56,667 bases of DNA, taken from contig NZ_PQIA01000052.1 in assembly GCF_003385235.1 (NCBI RefSeq), forward strand, positions 1-56,667. Direction: 5' to 3'. A program made the translations under genes and the position numbers. The notes beneath the pieces were generated by a model, which was given only the letters and a program-made list of their open reading frames with translations, did not search any database and had not been told where the DNA came from. Below, piece by piece: positions 24,663 through 32,421 of the stretch. Position 1 is the first letter of the stretch. Every line of letters starts with the position of its first letter. Origin of the DNA: Amycolatopsis circi. Its GTDB lineage: Bacteria > Actinomycetota > Actinomycetes > Mycobacteriales > Pseudonocardiaceae.

Positions 24663-26303
24663 ATGAACCTCAAGCGCCGATCGTTCATTTCCGGCAGTGC
24701 GGCCGTCGGGCTCACCGGCGCGTTCGCCGGAAAGGCACAAGCAACGCCGCCCGCCGCCGGGACCGCAGACGGCGACGGGAAGGACTCGGCAATGCTCTGG
24801 AAGCGCTCATCCGCCGCAGGCGCACCGACTGTGACGGGGCTGCACCTGCAGTTCGGCGCCGACGCCTCGCGCGAAGTGGTGGTCTCGTGGTTCACCCCGC
24901 AGCCGGTCGCCCGGCCGCTGGTGCGGTTCGGCCCTGTGACGCAAGGAATCGGCCGCACGGTCGAGGCTGAAACGAAGTACTACAAGGACGGACTTTCCGG
25001 GAGAGCGGTGTATGCCCACCACGCGAGGCTGACGGACCTTCGACCGGACGAGGAGTACGGCTACTTCGCCGGCCACGAGGGCGCACCGCCGGACAGCGGG
25101 GTCTTCCGGACCGCGCCGAGTGGCCGGTTCCCGTTCACCTTCACGAGCTTCGGCGACCAGGGCACCTCCAATCTGCGCAAGGTCGTGCACCTCCCGCCGG
25201 GCACCGCCTCGCCGACCGGCCCGTACCCGCTCTACAGCAGCGATCAGGTCGGCAGCCCGGCGTCGTCGGACATCGCGATAGCCGTCGAACGCGTGGCGCC
25301 GCTGTTCAACCTGGTCAACGGCGATCTCTGCTACGCCGCGATCACCGCCTACAGCGGCGGCGAACGCACCGACACGTGGACCGACTGGTTCGTGAGCAAC
25401 AGCCGATCAGCGCGGTTCCGGCCGTGGATGCCCTGCGTCGGAAACCATGAGAACGAAAAGGACAACGGTCCGCTCGGTTACGCGGCTTACCAGACTTACT
25501 TCCAGACGCCAGCGTCGGACGCCGACGAAAACCCCGACACGCGGGGACTTTGGTATTCGTTCACCGCCGGGTCGGTCCGCGTCATCAGTCTCAGCAACGA
25601 TGACGTGGCGTTCCAGGACGGCGCCGACAGCTACGTGCGGGGCTACTCCGCGGGCGCACAACAGCGCTGGCTCGAGAAGGAACTGCGGAATGCGCGCGCC
25701 GACCGGCGCATCGACTGGATCGTCGTGACCATGCACCAGCCCTACATCTCCAGCGCGGCGCACGGCAACGGCAGCGACCTCGGAGTGCGCGAGGCGTGGG
25801 GCCCGCTCTTCGACAAGTACGGCGTCGACCTCGTTGTCAGCGGCCATGACCACCACTACGAACGCTCGCACCCGCTCCGCGGCTGGCTGCCGAACGACAC
25901 TCGCACCCCCACGCCGGCCTCCACCCGGAAAGACGTCATCGACACCTCGCGCGGAACGATGCACATGGTGATCGGCGGCGGCGGAAACTTCGCCACCAGC
26001 AACGGCGACCTGTTCGAGCGGCCGCAAGGCCGGGTGATCATCGCCAAGAGCGACAAGCCGAGCCCGGTTCTGCCGGGCCACTACGACTCGGTCTGGCTGA
26101 CCGAGGACGCGCCGTGGGCGTCGGTGCAGGACCGCGCCAACACCCACGGTTTCGCGGCCTTCGACGTCGACCCGGGCCGCGGTCCTGGCGACAAGACGCG
26201 GATGAAGGTCACCTACTACACATTCGGCAGCGCCGCCGCGGACCTGGTCCCGGTCGATCGATTCGTGCTCGAGCGCCCACGCCGAGACGCTCCGCCAAAG
26301 TAG
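24663..26303 (+). CDS. Tat-exported purple acid phosphatase/metallophosphoesterase
   Basis: A 546-residue protein with a twin-arginine signal (KRRSFISGSAAVGLTGAF). An N-terminal fibronectin-like PAP domain (LHLQFGADASREVVVSWFTP) is followed by the metallophosphoesterase core: SFGDQG, NGDLCY (whose Tyr is a metal ligand in purple acid phosphatases), GNHE, TMHQPY and GHDHHYERSH. All dinuclear metal-binding blocks are present. It hydrolyses phosphate esters outside the membrane. AGGAAG precedes the ATG. Nothing ties it to the catabolic pathway; it may be a separate phosphate-acquisition pair with the divergent tyrosine phosphatase. Confidence 0.94.
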   Translation: MNLKRRSFISGSAAVGLTGAFAGKAQATPPAAGTADGDGKDSAMLWKRSSAAGAPTVTGLHLQFGADASREVVVSWFTPQPVARPLVRFGPVTQGIGRTVEAETKYYKDGLSGRAVYAHHARLTDLRPDEEYGYFAGHEGAPPDSGVFRTAPSGRFPFTFTSFGDQGTSNLRKVVHLPPGTASPTGPYPLYSSDQVGSPASSDIAIAVERVAPLFNLVNGDLCYAAITAYSGGERTDTWTDWFVSNSRSARFRPWMPCVGNHENEKDNGPLGYAAYQTYFQTPASDADENPDTRGLWYSFTAGSVRVISLSNDDVAFQDGADSYVRGYSAGAQQRWLEKELRNARADRRIDWIVVTMHQPYISSAAHGNGSDLGVREAWGPLFDKYGVDLVVSGHDHHYERSHPLRGWLPNDTRTPTPASTRKDVIDTSRGTMHMVIGGGGNFATSNGDLFERPQGRVIIAKSDKPSPVLPGHYDSVWLTEDAPWASVQDRANTHGFAAFDVDPGRGPGDKTRMKVTYYTFGSAAADLVPVDRFVLERPRRDAPPK

Positions 26304-26384
26304 CGTCAACCCCGCGTTTCCGCTGCCCAGGGCCTGTTTATCCCGCTAAGCACCTTCACCGGTCCGCCCGTCGCGCGTATACTG

Positions 26385-26398
26385 AGCAACCGCTTGGT
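26385..26398. promoter_or_regulatory. KstR2-like operator 1 ahead of the TetR gene
   Basis: AGCAACCGCTTGGT matches AnCAAGnnCTTGnT with one mismatch, 83 bases upstream of the KstR2-like start. It is well placed for autoregulation. Confidence 0.65.
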
Positions 26399-26442
26399 AC
26401 AGGCGGGCGGGGTCCCTCCGCCTCCTGCGCCTCGGCGGGTCT

Positions 26443-26456
26443 ACCGAGCGCTTGCC
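26443..26456. promoter_or_regulatory. Possible KstR2-like operator 2 ahead of the TetR gene
   Basis: ACCGAGCGCTTGCC fits the same consensus with two mismatches and lies 25 bases before the start codon. It is weaker than the site at 26385 but in a position to act with it. Confidence 0.45.
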
Positions 26457-26480
26457 CAAGGACAGGGGATACTGGTGCAC

Positions 26481-27155
26481 ATGGCAGCCACGAAACGCCA
26501 AGCAGGCAGCTCCGCGACCCGAACCGAAGCGCGAGCGACCGAATCGAAGCAGAGCAGCTCGCAACGCCGTCAGGCGCTCGTCGAGGTCGCGGCGGAACTT
26601 TTCGCCGAAAGCGGGTTCAGGGCCACGACAGTCCGCCAGATCGGCGAGGCAGCGGGCGTCTTCTCCGGCAGCCTCTACCACCACTTCGATTCGAAGGAGG
26701 CGATCGCCGACGAGATCCTCTCCACCTACCTCGACGGCATCGTCAGGGAATACAAGTCGATCGTGAAAGAGCACACCGATCCGGGCGCCGCGCTCCGCGA
26801 ACTGGTCCGCGCCGCGTTCGCCTCGCTCGAGCCGCACCGCGCGGCGATCACGATCCTGCAGAACGAGCGGAGCTATCTCGCCGAACTGCCGCGGTTCGCG
26901 TACCTCACCAAAGTGGAGAACGAAGTCCGCCGAATCTGGGTGAAGGTGCTCGACACCGGCATCGCGCAGGGATCCTTCCACAAAGATCTCGACACGAAAC
27001 TGACGTATCAATTCCTTCGCGACGCCATCTGGGTCGCCGTCCGATGGTTCGCACCCTCCGGGCGGCTCAGCGTTGACCAGCTCGCCGACCAGTACCTGAA
27101 ACTGGTCATGCGAGGCATCGAACTCGAGTCAGACGAAGCTCCGAGGCTGTGGTGA
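26481..27155 (+). CDS. KstR2-like TetR-family regulator
   Basis: A 224-residue TetR protein. The HTH region reads FRATTVRQIGEAAGVFSGSL then YHHFDSKEAIADEIL. The C-terminal end (FLRDAIWVAVRWF, QLADQYLKLVMRGIE) closely recalls mycobacterial KstR2, the repressor of late cholesterol-ring catabolism that responds to a CoA thioester. An N-terminal Ser/Arg/Glu-rich tail of about 30 residues precedes the HTH. ATG 26481 was chosen with GGGGA upstream. Boxes of the KstR2 type occur ahead of it and in the island's main divergent promoters, so it is probably the island regulator sensing a pathway acyl-CoA. No HIP-CoA genes are seen, so the ligand is likely different. Confidence 0.88.
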   Translation: MAATKRQAGSSATRTEARATESKQSSSQRRQALVEVAAELFAESGFRATTVRQIGEAAGVFSGSLYHHFDSKEAIADEILSTYLDGIVREYKSIVKEHTDPGAALRELVRAAFASLEPHRAAITILQNERSYLAELPRFAYLTKVENEVRRIWVKVLDTGIAQGSFHKDLDTKLTYQFLRDAIWVAVRWFAPSGRLSVDQLADQYLKLVMRGIELESDEAPRLW

Positions 27156-27166
27156 AGCAGGGCTTC

Positions 27167-27184
27167 AGCCCGCTTCAGCGGGCT
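27167..27184 (+). terminator. Terminator hairpin after the KstR2-like gene
   Basis: AGCCCGCTTCAGCGGGCT forms a 7-bp GC-rich stem with a TTCA loop, 12 bases after the TetR stop. No T-run follows, as is common in high-GC actinomycetes. Confidence 0.6.
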
Positions 27185-27282
27185 CCGCGGGCCCGTCGCC
27201 TTCGGGCGCACCAGTCATGTTCTTTTCCAGTAAAAGTCCCGAAATGGTCGATGCCGCCTGCTTGACGGCGAGCACTGCGTGC

Positions 27283-27480
27283 TCAACGTCGACGTCGCGC
27301 CGCCAGCCACAACCGGTCTGCGGGCTCATCACGGACCGGACCGTTAACCTGTCGCCGCAGCACCGCGTTCTGGTGTCGGAGAACGAGCAGCTCGGCGTCC
27401 TCGCCGGCATTTCGGCTCAGCAGGATCGCCGGCACGGACAGCAACGCACGAGTTGTCCGGTACAGCAACGAAATGATCAT
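27283..27480 (-). pseudogene. N-terminal remnant of an integrase-core transposase
   Basis: The 65-residue frame (MIISLLYRTTRALLSVPAIL, then AELLVLRHQNAVLRRQV and DEPADRLWLAA) matches from memory the start of a widespread actinobacterial integrase-core transposase, which normally continues for several hundred residues with a DDE domain. Here the frame ends in an arginine run and no DDE region follows. It is a deletion remnant marking the right border of the catabolic island. Nothing coding is seen between it and 27759. Confidence 0.65.
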
Positions 27481-27758
27481 CCGGGCAGCATCTCAGCCGC
27501 CGAAGAGAAGCTGCGGACAAGGGCTCCCACCAGCGGCGACGACTTCCCGAGCCCCACAGGCGCGAACTAGCTCCGTAGCCGACACCGTCGCAGGCTTGCG
27601 AGGATCCGTAAATCTGTCACCGTGGCCGGGTAGCCCTTACCCGGTATGGCGGCATAGGCCAGCCAGGCAGGGCGCTGTAGCGGACCTGGCTGCGCAGCCG
27701 CAGCGACTCCTACGTCTGCCGCCACGCGCCGCCCGGATCGGGCTGCGCGTCCAGGACG

Positions 27759-27955
27759 ATGAAGCCCGGTCCGGCGCGGTTGTTCGCCCCTGACTTTGTC
27801 GACGCGGTCGACGAGCGCTACAAGGACCGCCGCACCGTCGAACGCCGCATCGACAAGCTCAGGTTGCGGCCCGGTACGACAAGCTCGACATCATCTACCA
27901 GAGCACTGTCGATGTCGCCTCGATCAAGTTCTGGCTCCGCGACCCCGTCCCATGA
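27759..27955 (+). pseudogene. IS5-family transposase C-terminal remnant, frameshifted
   Basis: One frame gives DERYKDRRTVERRIDKLR, the conserved E-region spacing of IS5-type DDE transposases. About 20 bases later a second frame continues with RYDKLDIIYQSTVDVASIKF and a stop at 27953-27955, the usual C-terminus of such proteins. The frame change and the absence of the N-terminal two thirds show a dead element. Confidence 0.6.
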
Positions 27956-27970
27956 TCGAAGAAACACGCC

Positions 27971-28414
27971 CTAGTACTTCCACTGGATGAGCTCGCCGCA
28001 CTCGGTGAAACCGCTCTTGCTCGCCGCCTCGTTGAGTGCGCCCTTCGCCTCGTCCGCGCTCTTCTTGGCATCCCCCAGCCGCAACATGAAGTACATGTCG
28101 CTAGCCCCGGGCCGGCTCTTGTTGTCCCACCCCTTCCAGGCCGTGACGCTCTCCTGGAGGGCCTTGATCATGCGCTCCCATGAGCCTCGGAAGTCGGCGT
28201 CGGCGTCCTCGAACGCCCGCTGAGCTGTCTGGGCGGCCTCGATCTGCTTGGTGAGCGCGGGAACGGTGACCCCGGCGTGGGTCGGGTCGCCGAACTTCGG
28301 CACGGCATTCACCACGTCCTTGACGTCCGAGCACGCGTCATTGACCGTGTCCTGCGCGGAAGAGCAGCCGCTGAGCAGCAGCAACACGGCACCGGCGACG
28401 ATCATTCTGCGCAT
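27971..28414 (-). CDS. Small predicted lipoprotein
   Basis: A 147-residue protein with a lipoprotein signal (MRRMIVAGAVLLLLSGCSS): basic start, hydrophobic core, and lipobox LSGC with the modified Cys at residue 17. The mature part is helical and charged, with two further Cys residues (DACSD and TECGE) that could form a disulphide. The start at 28414 is supported by GGAAGGG upstream; the frame extends leftward of this without a ribosome site. It would be anchored to the outer face of the membrane. Function unknown; it is an isolated intact gene among transposase remnants. Confidence 0.8.
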   Translation of the reverse strand: MRRMIVAGAVLLLLSGCSSAQDTVNDACSDVKDVVNAVPKFGDPTHAGVTVPALTKQIEAAQTAQRAFEDADADFRGSWERMIKALQESVTAWKGWDNKSRPGASDMYFMLRLGDAKKSADEAKGALNEAASKSGFTECGELIQWKY

Positions 28415-28539
28415 GTGAACGCCCTTCCGTTCGCGGTCTGACCCGTCGCCGCAAGCTAGCCGCGAGGCTCGGGACCGGTCCCCGGTTCGACGGCCGCACC
28501 GGCGAGACCGCGGTCTGCCGCTGCTAAAGCCCCTGCCGC

Positions 28540-28850
28540 GCCGCGCTGGCGCGGGTCGCCGCACGGCTCCGGACCATCGAGGAATCCTCCAGGCAGGCAA
28601 GGAACTCACCGGCCTGGACCAGCACCAGGTCCGCACCTGGACCTCCTGGTATCGCTGGACCACGCTGGCAATGCTCGCCCACGCCTTCTTCGCCGACGCT
28701 CGCAGCCAGGCCACGCCAGCGCCCGAGTACCTGATCCCTTTGAATGCAACGAAATCAAGCACCTCTACGTCGCCCTCGCCTTTGAAACCAGTGTCACCTC
28801 TTCAGAGTTGCCAGGCAGCCATTCGCTCCTCGAACTCAGGTCGAACTATC
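28540..28850 (+). pseudogene. IS701/IS4-type transposase C-terminal remnant, multiply frameshifted
   Basis: Pieces of a familiar transposase tail can be read in order but in different frames: RTIEES, then QAGKELTGLDQHQVRTWTSW, YRWTTLAMLAHAFFADA, then EYLIPL, and after another shift CNEIKHLYVAL. At least two frameshifts are needed to join them. The element is dead. It lies immediately beside the truncated acyl-CoA dehydrogenase, consistent with insertion-driven loss of that gene's 3' end. Confidence 0.6.
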
Positions 28851-28990
28851 CTGACGAGTCGACGAGACCGAGCGGTGCCTACACCGAGCCGGACCCGCAA
28901 TGCGTCAGCGGATATCGGCTTCTGGCGAACCGCGCGATGAGTCGCGTCTTCTCTCCGCGCCTGGATCAAGAGCGCATCGAACGTGTGATT
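28802..28990 (-). pseudogene. C-terminal fragment of an HTH protein from a mobile element
   Basis: A minus-strand frame reads HRAVRQKPISADALRVRLGV, followed by GTARSRRLVRIVRPEFEE. This resembles the helix-turn-helix tail of actinobacterial plasmid or integrative-element proteins of the type RPISADxLRxRL. The fragment has no start of its own and is joined directly to the end of the acyl-CoA dehydrogenase gene. It overlaps the transposase remnant on the opposite strand, so one of the two readings may be accidental. Confidence 0.35.
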
Positions 28991-28991
28991 A

Positions 28992-29837
28992 TCAACTGCC
29001 TGCTCGTTCGGCGGCACGGGCGACGGCGATGTCCTGCGCGCGGCGGGCAATGCCCAGCCACCGCGTGCAGTGCGTCATCCGCGCCGGGCCGAGCCGCGCC
29101 TGCGCATACCGGAATCCCGCGTCCACCTCGCCGAGCACCGCGTCGTCACCGACCACGCAATCGTCGAAGACGACCTCGGCGTGTCCGCCGTAGAGGCTCT
29201 CGTCCAGCGTCTCGATGTGCCGGACTGTCGACATGCCGGGGTTGTCGGCGTCCACCAGGAACATCGTTGCCCCGGCGGTCTCGCCGGGAGCCCCGGAGGT
29301 GCGGGCCATGCAGATCGTGAAACCCGCACTGTCGGCACCGGTGATGAACCACTTCCGCCCCTCGATCCGCCAGCCGCCGCGCACCCGGACCGCGCGGGTG
29401 GTCAGCGCCGCAGGATCCGATCCGGCTCCCGGAGCGGGTTCGGTCATCGCGAAACACGACCGGATCTCCCCGGCGGCCAGCGGACGGAGATAACGCTCCC
29501 GTTGGGCAGGGGTGGCCGCGGCCTCGAGCAGATGCATGTTCCCCTCGTCCGGCGCGGCGATGTTCAGCGCCAGCGGCCCCAGCAGCGAATACCCGGCCTC
29601 CTCGAACACGACTGCGCGGCCGAGCATGCGCAGGCCGTGGCCGCCGTACTCGGCGCCGACGTGCGGCGCGAACAACCCCCGCTCTTTCGCCGCACGCTGC
29701 AGCCCGGACCGGACCGACTCGGAAGAGACGACACCTCCGTGTTCGGCTTCGACAGGCACGACGACGTCGCGAACGAATGCAGCGGTGCGCTGCGCCAGGT
29801 CCGCCGCGAGCGGGTCTGGTGTGAGATCGACAGGCAC
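28992..29837 (-). CDS. Acyl-CoA dehydrogenase lacking the C-terminal domain
   Basis: A 281-residue protein starting at GTG 29837 (VPVDLTPDPLA) after GGGAG. The N-terminal helical domain and middle beta domain are present (CFAMTEPAPGAGSDPAALTT, GRKWFITGADSAGF, RYAQARLGPARMTHC). The reading frame stops after RAAERAGS, whereas relatives continue for about 100-130 residues with the second helical domain that holds part of the FAD site and often the catalytic base. The lost end coincides with mobile-element debris. The product is probably inactive, although the gene has no internal frameshift. Confidence 0.88.
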   Translation of the reverse strand: MPVDLTPDPLAADLAQRTAAFVRDVVVPVEAEHGGVVSSESVRSGLQRAAKERGLFAPHVGAEYGGHGLRMLGRAVVFEEAGYSLLGPLALNIAAPDEGNMHLLEAAATPAQRERYLRPLAAGEIRSCFAMTEPAPGAGSDPAALTTRAVRVRGGWRIEGRKWFITGADSAGFTICMARTSGAPGETAGATMFLVDADNPGMSTVRHIETLDESLYGGHAEVVFDDCVVGDDAVLGEVDAGFRYAQARLGPARMTHCTRWLGIARRAQDIAVARAAERAGS

Positions 29838-29992
29838 GGCGACTCCCAAAGATGGCTGATGACTGGGCCGCGAGGCGCAGATCGGAGTGGTTCGCGTTTC
29901 CGCGGCAATCGGCAAAGGGGTTTTCGGTTTGTGGCGAGCGGCGGGGCTGTCCGAAACACGGGGCCGCTGCAGGCCGGGAAGCTCGTGGGGAT

Positions 29993-31342
29993 TTACGCTG
30001 GCGCGGCCGGGTCGTGCTCGTTGTGCGATCCGGTGGCGTCGTTGGGTGTGTCCTGTTCGTGGACCAGCGATGTGCGGTGGGTTTCGGGGAGCCTGATCGC
30101 GACGGCGCAGACGATCGCCGCGAGCGCTGTCATGTACCACGCCGGGGCGAGAAGGCTGCCGGTGGCGTCGACCAGCCAGGTGCTGAACAACGGCGCTGTG
30201 CCGCCGAACACGACGAACGCCATGTTGTAGGCCAACGATGATCCGGAGTACCGCACCCTTGTCGGGAACAGTTCGAGGTACACGGTGCCCACGGTCCCGA
30301 AGAACACGCCGAATGCCAGGGACAACATGCATTGCCCGGCCACCGCCGTGGCGAGGCTGCCGGCGCTGGCCAGCAGGTAGGCCGGCAGCGACAGGAGCGC
30401 GGTCGCCGCCGCGGACGCGATCACCACGGGCCGGCGGCCCCAGCGGTCGGACGCCCGTCCCGCGAGGGGCATGACGACGAACGCGAGCGTGAGCGCGACG
30501 CAGTTCGAGATCAACGAGGCCCTGCCGGTCAGGCCTACCGATTCGGCAAGATAGGTGGTGAAGTAGCCGGTGAGAGTGTAGAAGCCGAGCCCGGACAGCG
30601 AAGCCAACGCGAACGCGTACCCGAGGGCGCGGCGGTGCTCGCGCAGCACGACGAGGATCGGCGCCTTCGCGGTGCGCCGGGTGGTTTTGAGAGCACGGAA
30701 TGCCGGGGATTCGTCCACGCGGGAGCGAATGTAGAGCCCGACCAGGCACAGCACGCCGCCGACCAGGAACGGGATCCGCCAACCCCAGGTTTGCCAAGCC
30801 TGGCTGGGCATTACGGTCGTCAGCAGCAGCACGAACAGCGCGGCGAACACCCCGGGCAGGATCGCGAACGCGTAGGTGAACGCCACGTACCGGCCGCGGT
30901 CCCGGGACGGGGCGTGCTCGGCCACCAGCGCGTTGGAGCCCATCGCTTCGCCGCCGGCGGACAACCCTTGCACCAGGCGGCAGAGCACCAGCAACAGTGG
31001 TGCCAGCACGCCGATTCGGCTGTGCGGCGGGATCAGGCCGATGCCGGCCGTGGCCGCGCCCATCAGGAGGATGACGGCGGCCAGCACGCCGCGGCGGCCG
31101 AACCGGTCGCCGAGGTGCCCGAAGACGATCCCGCCGAGCGGGCGCATCACGAAGGCCACTCCGTAAACGGCGAAGGTGGCCAGGAGAGAGGTGACCCGGT
31201 TGCCGGCCGGGAAGAAGAGGGTGGCCAGAACGGATGCGGTGTAGGAATAGACGACGAAGTCGTACCACTCCACGAACTGGCCGATGGCCGCGGAGACGAT
31301 CGCGCGGCGCAAACCCGCGTGAACGGCGTCGTTGTCGCTCAC
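29993..31342 (-). CDS. MHS-family MFS symporter
   Basis: A 449-residue, 12-helix transporter of the metabolite:H+ symporter type (ProP, ShiA, KgtP relatives). It begins with GQFVEWYDFVVYSYTASVLA and has RPLGGIVFGHLGDRFGRR in loop 2-3, the family signature, and SLAYNMAFVVFGGTAPL late. It imports a small organic acid or zwitterion with protons. The GTG start follows GGGGA. A GGCTCGC/GCGAGCC inverted repeat lies in its leader. It heads or continues the leftward series that includes the truncated acyl-CoA dehydrogenase, so it may have delivered that pathway's substrate. Confidence 0.92.
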   Translation of the reverse strand: MSDNDAVHAGLRRAIVSAAIGQFVEWYDFVVYSYTASVLATLFFPAGNRVTSLLATFAVYGVAFVMRPLGGIVFGHLGDRFGRRGVLAAVILLMGAATAGIGLIPPHSRIGVLAPLLLVLCRLVQGLSAGGEAMGSNALVAEHAPSRDRGRYVAFTYAFAILPGVFAALFVLLLTTVMPSQAWQTWGWRIPFLVGGVLCLVGLYIRSRVDESPAFRALKTTRRTAKAPILVVLREHRRALGYAFALASLSGLGFYTLTGYFTTYLAESVGLTGRASLISNCVALTLAFVVMPLAGRASDRWGRRPVVIASAAATALLSLPAYLLASAGSLATAVAGQCMLSLAFGVFFGTVGTVYLELFPTRVRYSGSSLAYNMAFVVFGGTAPLFSTWLVDATGSLLAPAWYMTALAAIVCAVAIRLPETHRTSLVHEQDTPNDATGSHNEHDPAAPA

Positions 31343-31360
31343 CGGTTCCCCTTTCGGTCG

Positions 31361-31380
31361 GGCTCGCTTCGTTGCGAGCC
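31361..31380. promoter_or_regulatory. Inverted repeat in the leader of the MHS transporter gene
   Basis: Arms GGCTCGC (31361-31367) and GCGAGCC (31374-31380) flank a 6-base spacer, 19 bases upstream of the start codon. It could be an operator or an RNA hairpin. The rest of 31381-31610 shows no gene. Confidence 0.4.
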
Positions 31381-31610
31381 GAGATGGGTCCGGCGCGTGA
31401 CGCCGGGCCGAACGCAGAGGATGTCGAGGCCGGGATGGCCGACTGGACGCACCGTCCGAGCCGGCCGTTCCGTGGCTGGACGATGCCTCGTCGCGCGACG
31501 CGCGGGGACAAGCTGATCGGCTTCCCCGGCGAGTGCGCGACCGGTCGTAGTCGGAACACGTTAACGAGAACTGGGGTCAGATCGGATACTGGCTCGTGGC
31601 TGTTTCGGCG

Positions 31611-32390
31611 TCATTCTGTTCGGTGTATGCCGAATCCGGTATGGCCTGGCTCGAAGCCGTCGCGGAGTTCGAGCGCGGGGATGGTGTAGTCGCCGCCGTT
31701 CTGCGGCCGGTAGGGAATCGGCGGGGTCGTGAAGAGGTTTTCCAGTCGCCGGTTCAGCCTGTGCGAGAGGTCGTCGAAGCATTCGGCGTCGACTTTCGAG
31801 GTGCGGTGCACGAGGAACGGCGGAAGGACGTCGAATCCGGTGTAGAACAGCAGCCCGTGGTGGATCGGGAAGAGGAGGTCCTCGATGGGGCCGTTGACTC
31901 CTCGTCCGCTGTAGTGGGATTCCCAGCCTCCTGTCGTGACGACGGTCATGGCGCGTTTGCCGGACATGGCGCCTTCGCCGAAGCGGTCGCCCCAGTGGGT
32001 GTCGGAGTGCTCGCCGACGCCGTAGGCGAAACCGTAGGCGTAGATGCGTTCGAACCAGCCTTTCATGATCGCCGGCATCGAATACCACCAGAGCGGAAAT
32101 TGGAGGACGAGCGCGTCGCATTGGACGAGTTTCCGCTGTTCGGTTTCGATGTCAGCGGATTGCCAGCCGCTGAGGAATGCTTCCCGGGAGGTTTTTTCCG
32201 GGTGGAATGCGGTGGCGGAGTCCGGGACGTCGAAGTCGTCTTGATCGAGCTGCGGCTTCCATTTCATGCGGTAGAGGTCCGAGGTGTCGACCTGATGGCC
32301 GAGATCGGTCAGGGTTTTCTGGATCGCGGTGGCGATGGACCCGTTCAGAGACCGGGGCTCCGGGTGCGCCCACACATGCAGAATCCGCAC
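31611..32390 (-). CDS. NAD(P)H quinone oxidoreductase, flavodoxin-2 family
   Basis: A 259-residue flavodoxin-like protein: VRILHVWAHPEPRSLNGSI at the N-terminus (FMN/FAD phosphate loop), LVLQFPLWWYSMPAIMKGW and FAYGVG in the middle, as in NQO1/MdaB relatives. It reduces quinones or other electrophiles by two electrons with NAD(P)H. The GTG start at 32390 follows AAGGAAA; a longer frame upstream has no ribosome site. It lies 31 bases after the hydrolase gene in a leftward operon. It could supply reduced flavin or protect against quinoid intermediates. Confidence 0.9.
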   Translation of the reverse strand: MRILHVWAHPEPRSLNGSIATAIQKTLTDLGHQVDTSDLYRMKWKPQLDQDDFDVPDSATAFHPEKTSREAFLSGWQSADIETEQRKLVQCDALVLQFPLWWYSMPAIMKGWFERIYAYGFAYGVGEHSDTHWGDRFGEGAMSGKRAMTVVTTGGWESHYSGRGVNGPIEDLLFPIHHGLLFYTGFDVLPPFLVHRTSKVDAECFDDLSHRLNRRLENLFTTPPIPYRPQNGGDYTIPALELRDGFEPGHTGFGIHRTE

Positions 32391-32421
32391 TGTGGTTTTC
32401 CTTTTCGGTGTATGCGGTCGG

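Noticed and set aside
1..27155. Reading the whole island as a cholesterol catabolic cluster because of the KstR2-like regulator and Ltp/DUF35 pair
   Set aside because: No ring-degrading (kstD, hsa), side-chain (fadE26/27, chsH1) or HIP (ipdAB) genes were recognised; five LLM enzymes and a mycofactocin SDR fit poorly with the known route.
28992..31559. An 855-codon open frame apparently fusing a long Arg-rich protein to the acyl-CoA dehydrogenase
   Set aside because: The N-terminal part overlaps the MHS transporter in another frame and has shadow composition; the dehydrogenase has its own GTG start and ribosome site at 29837.
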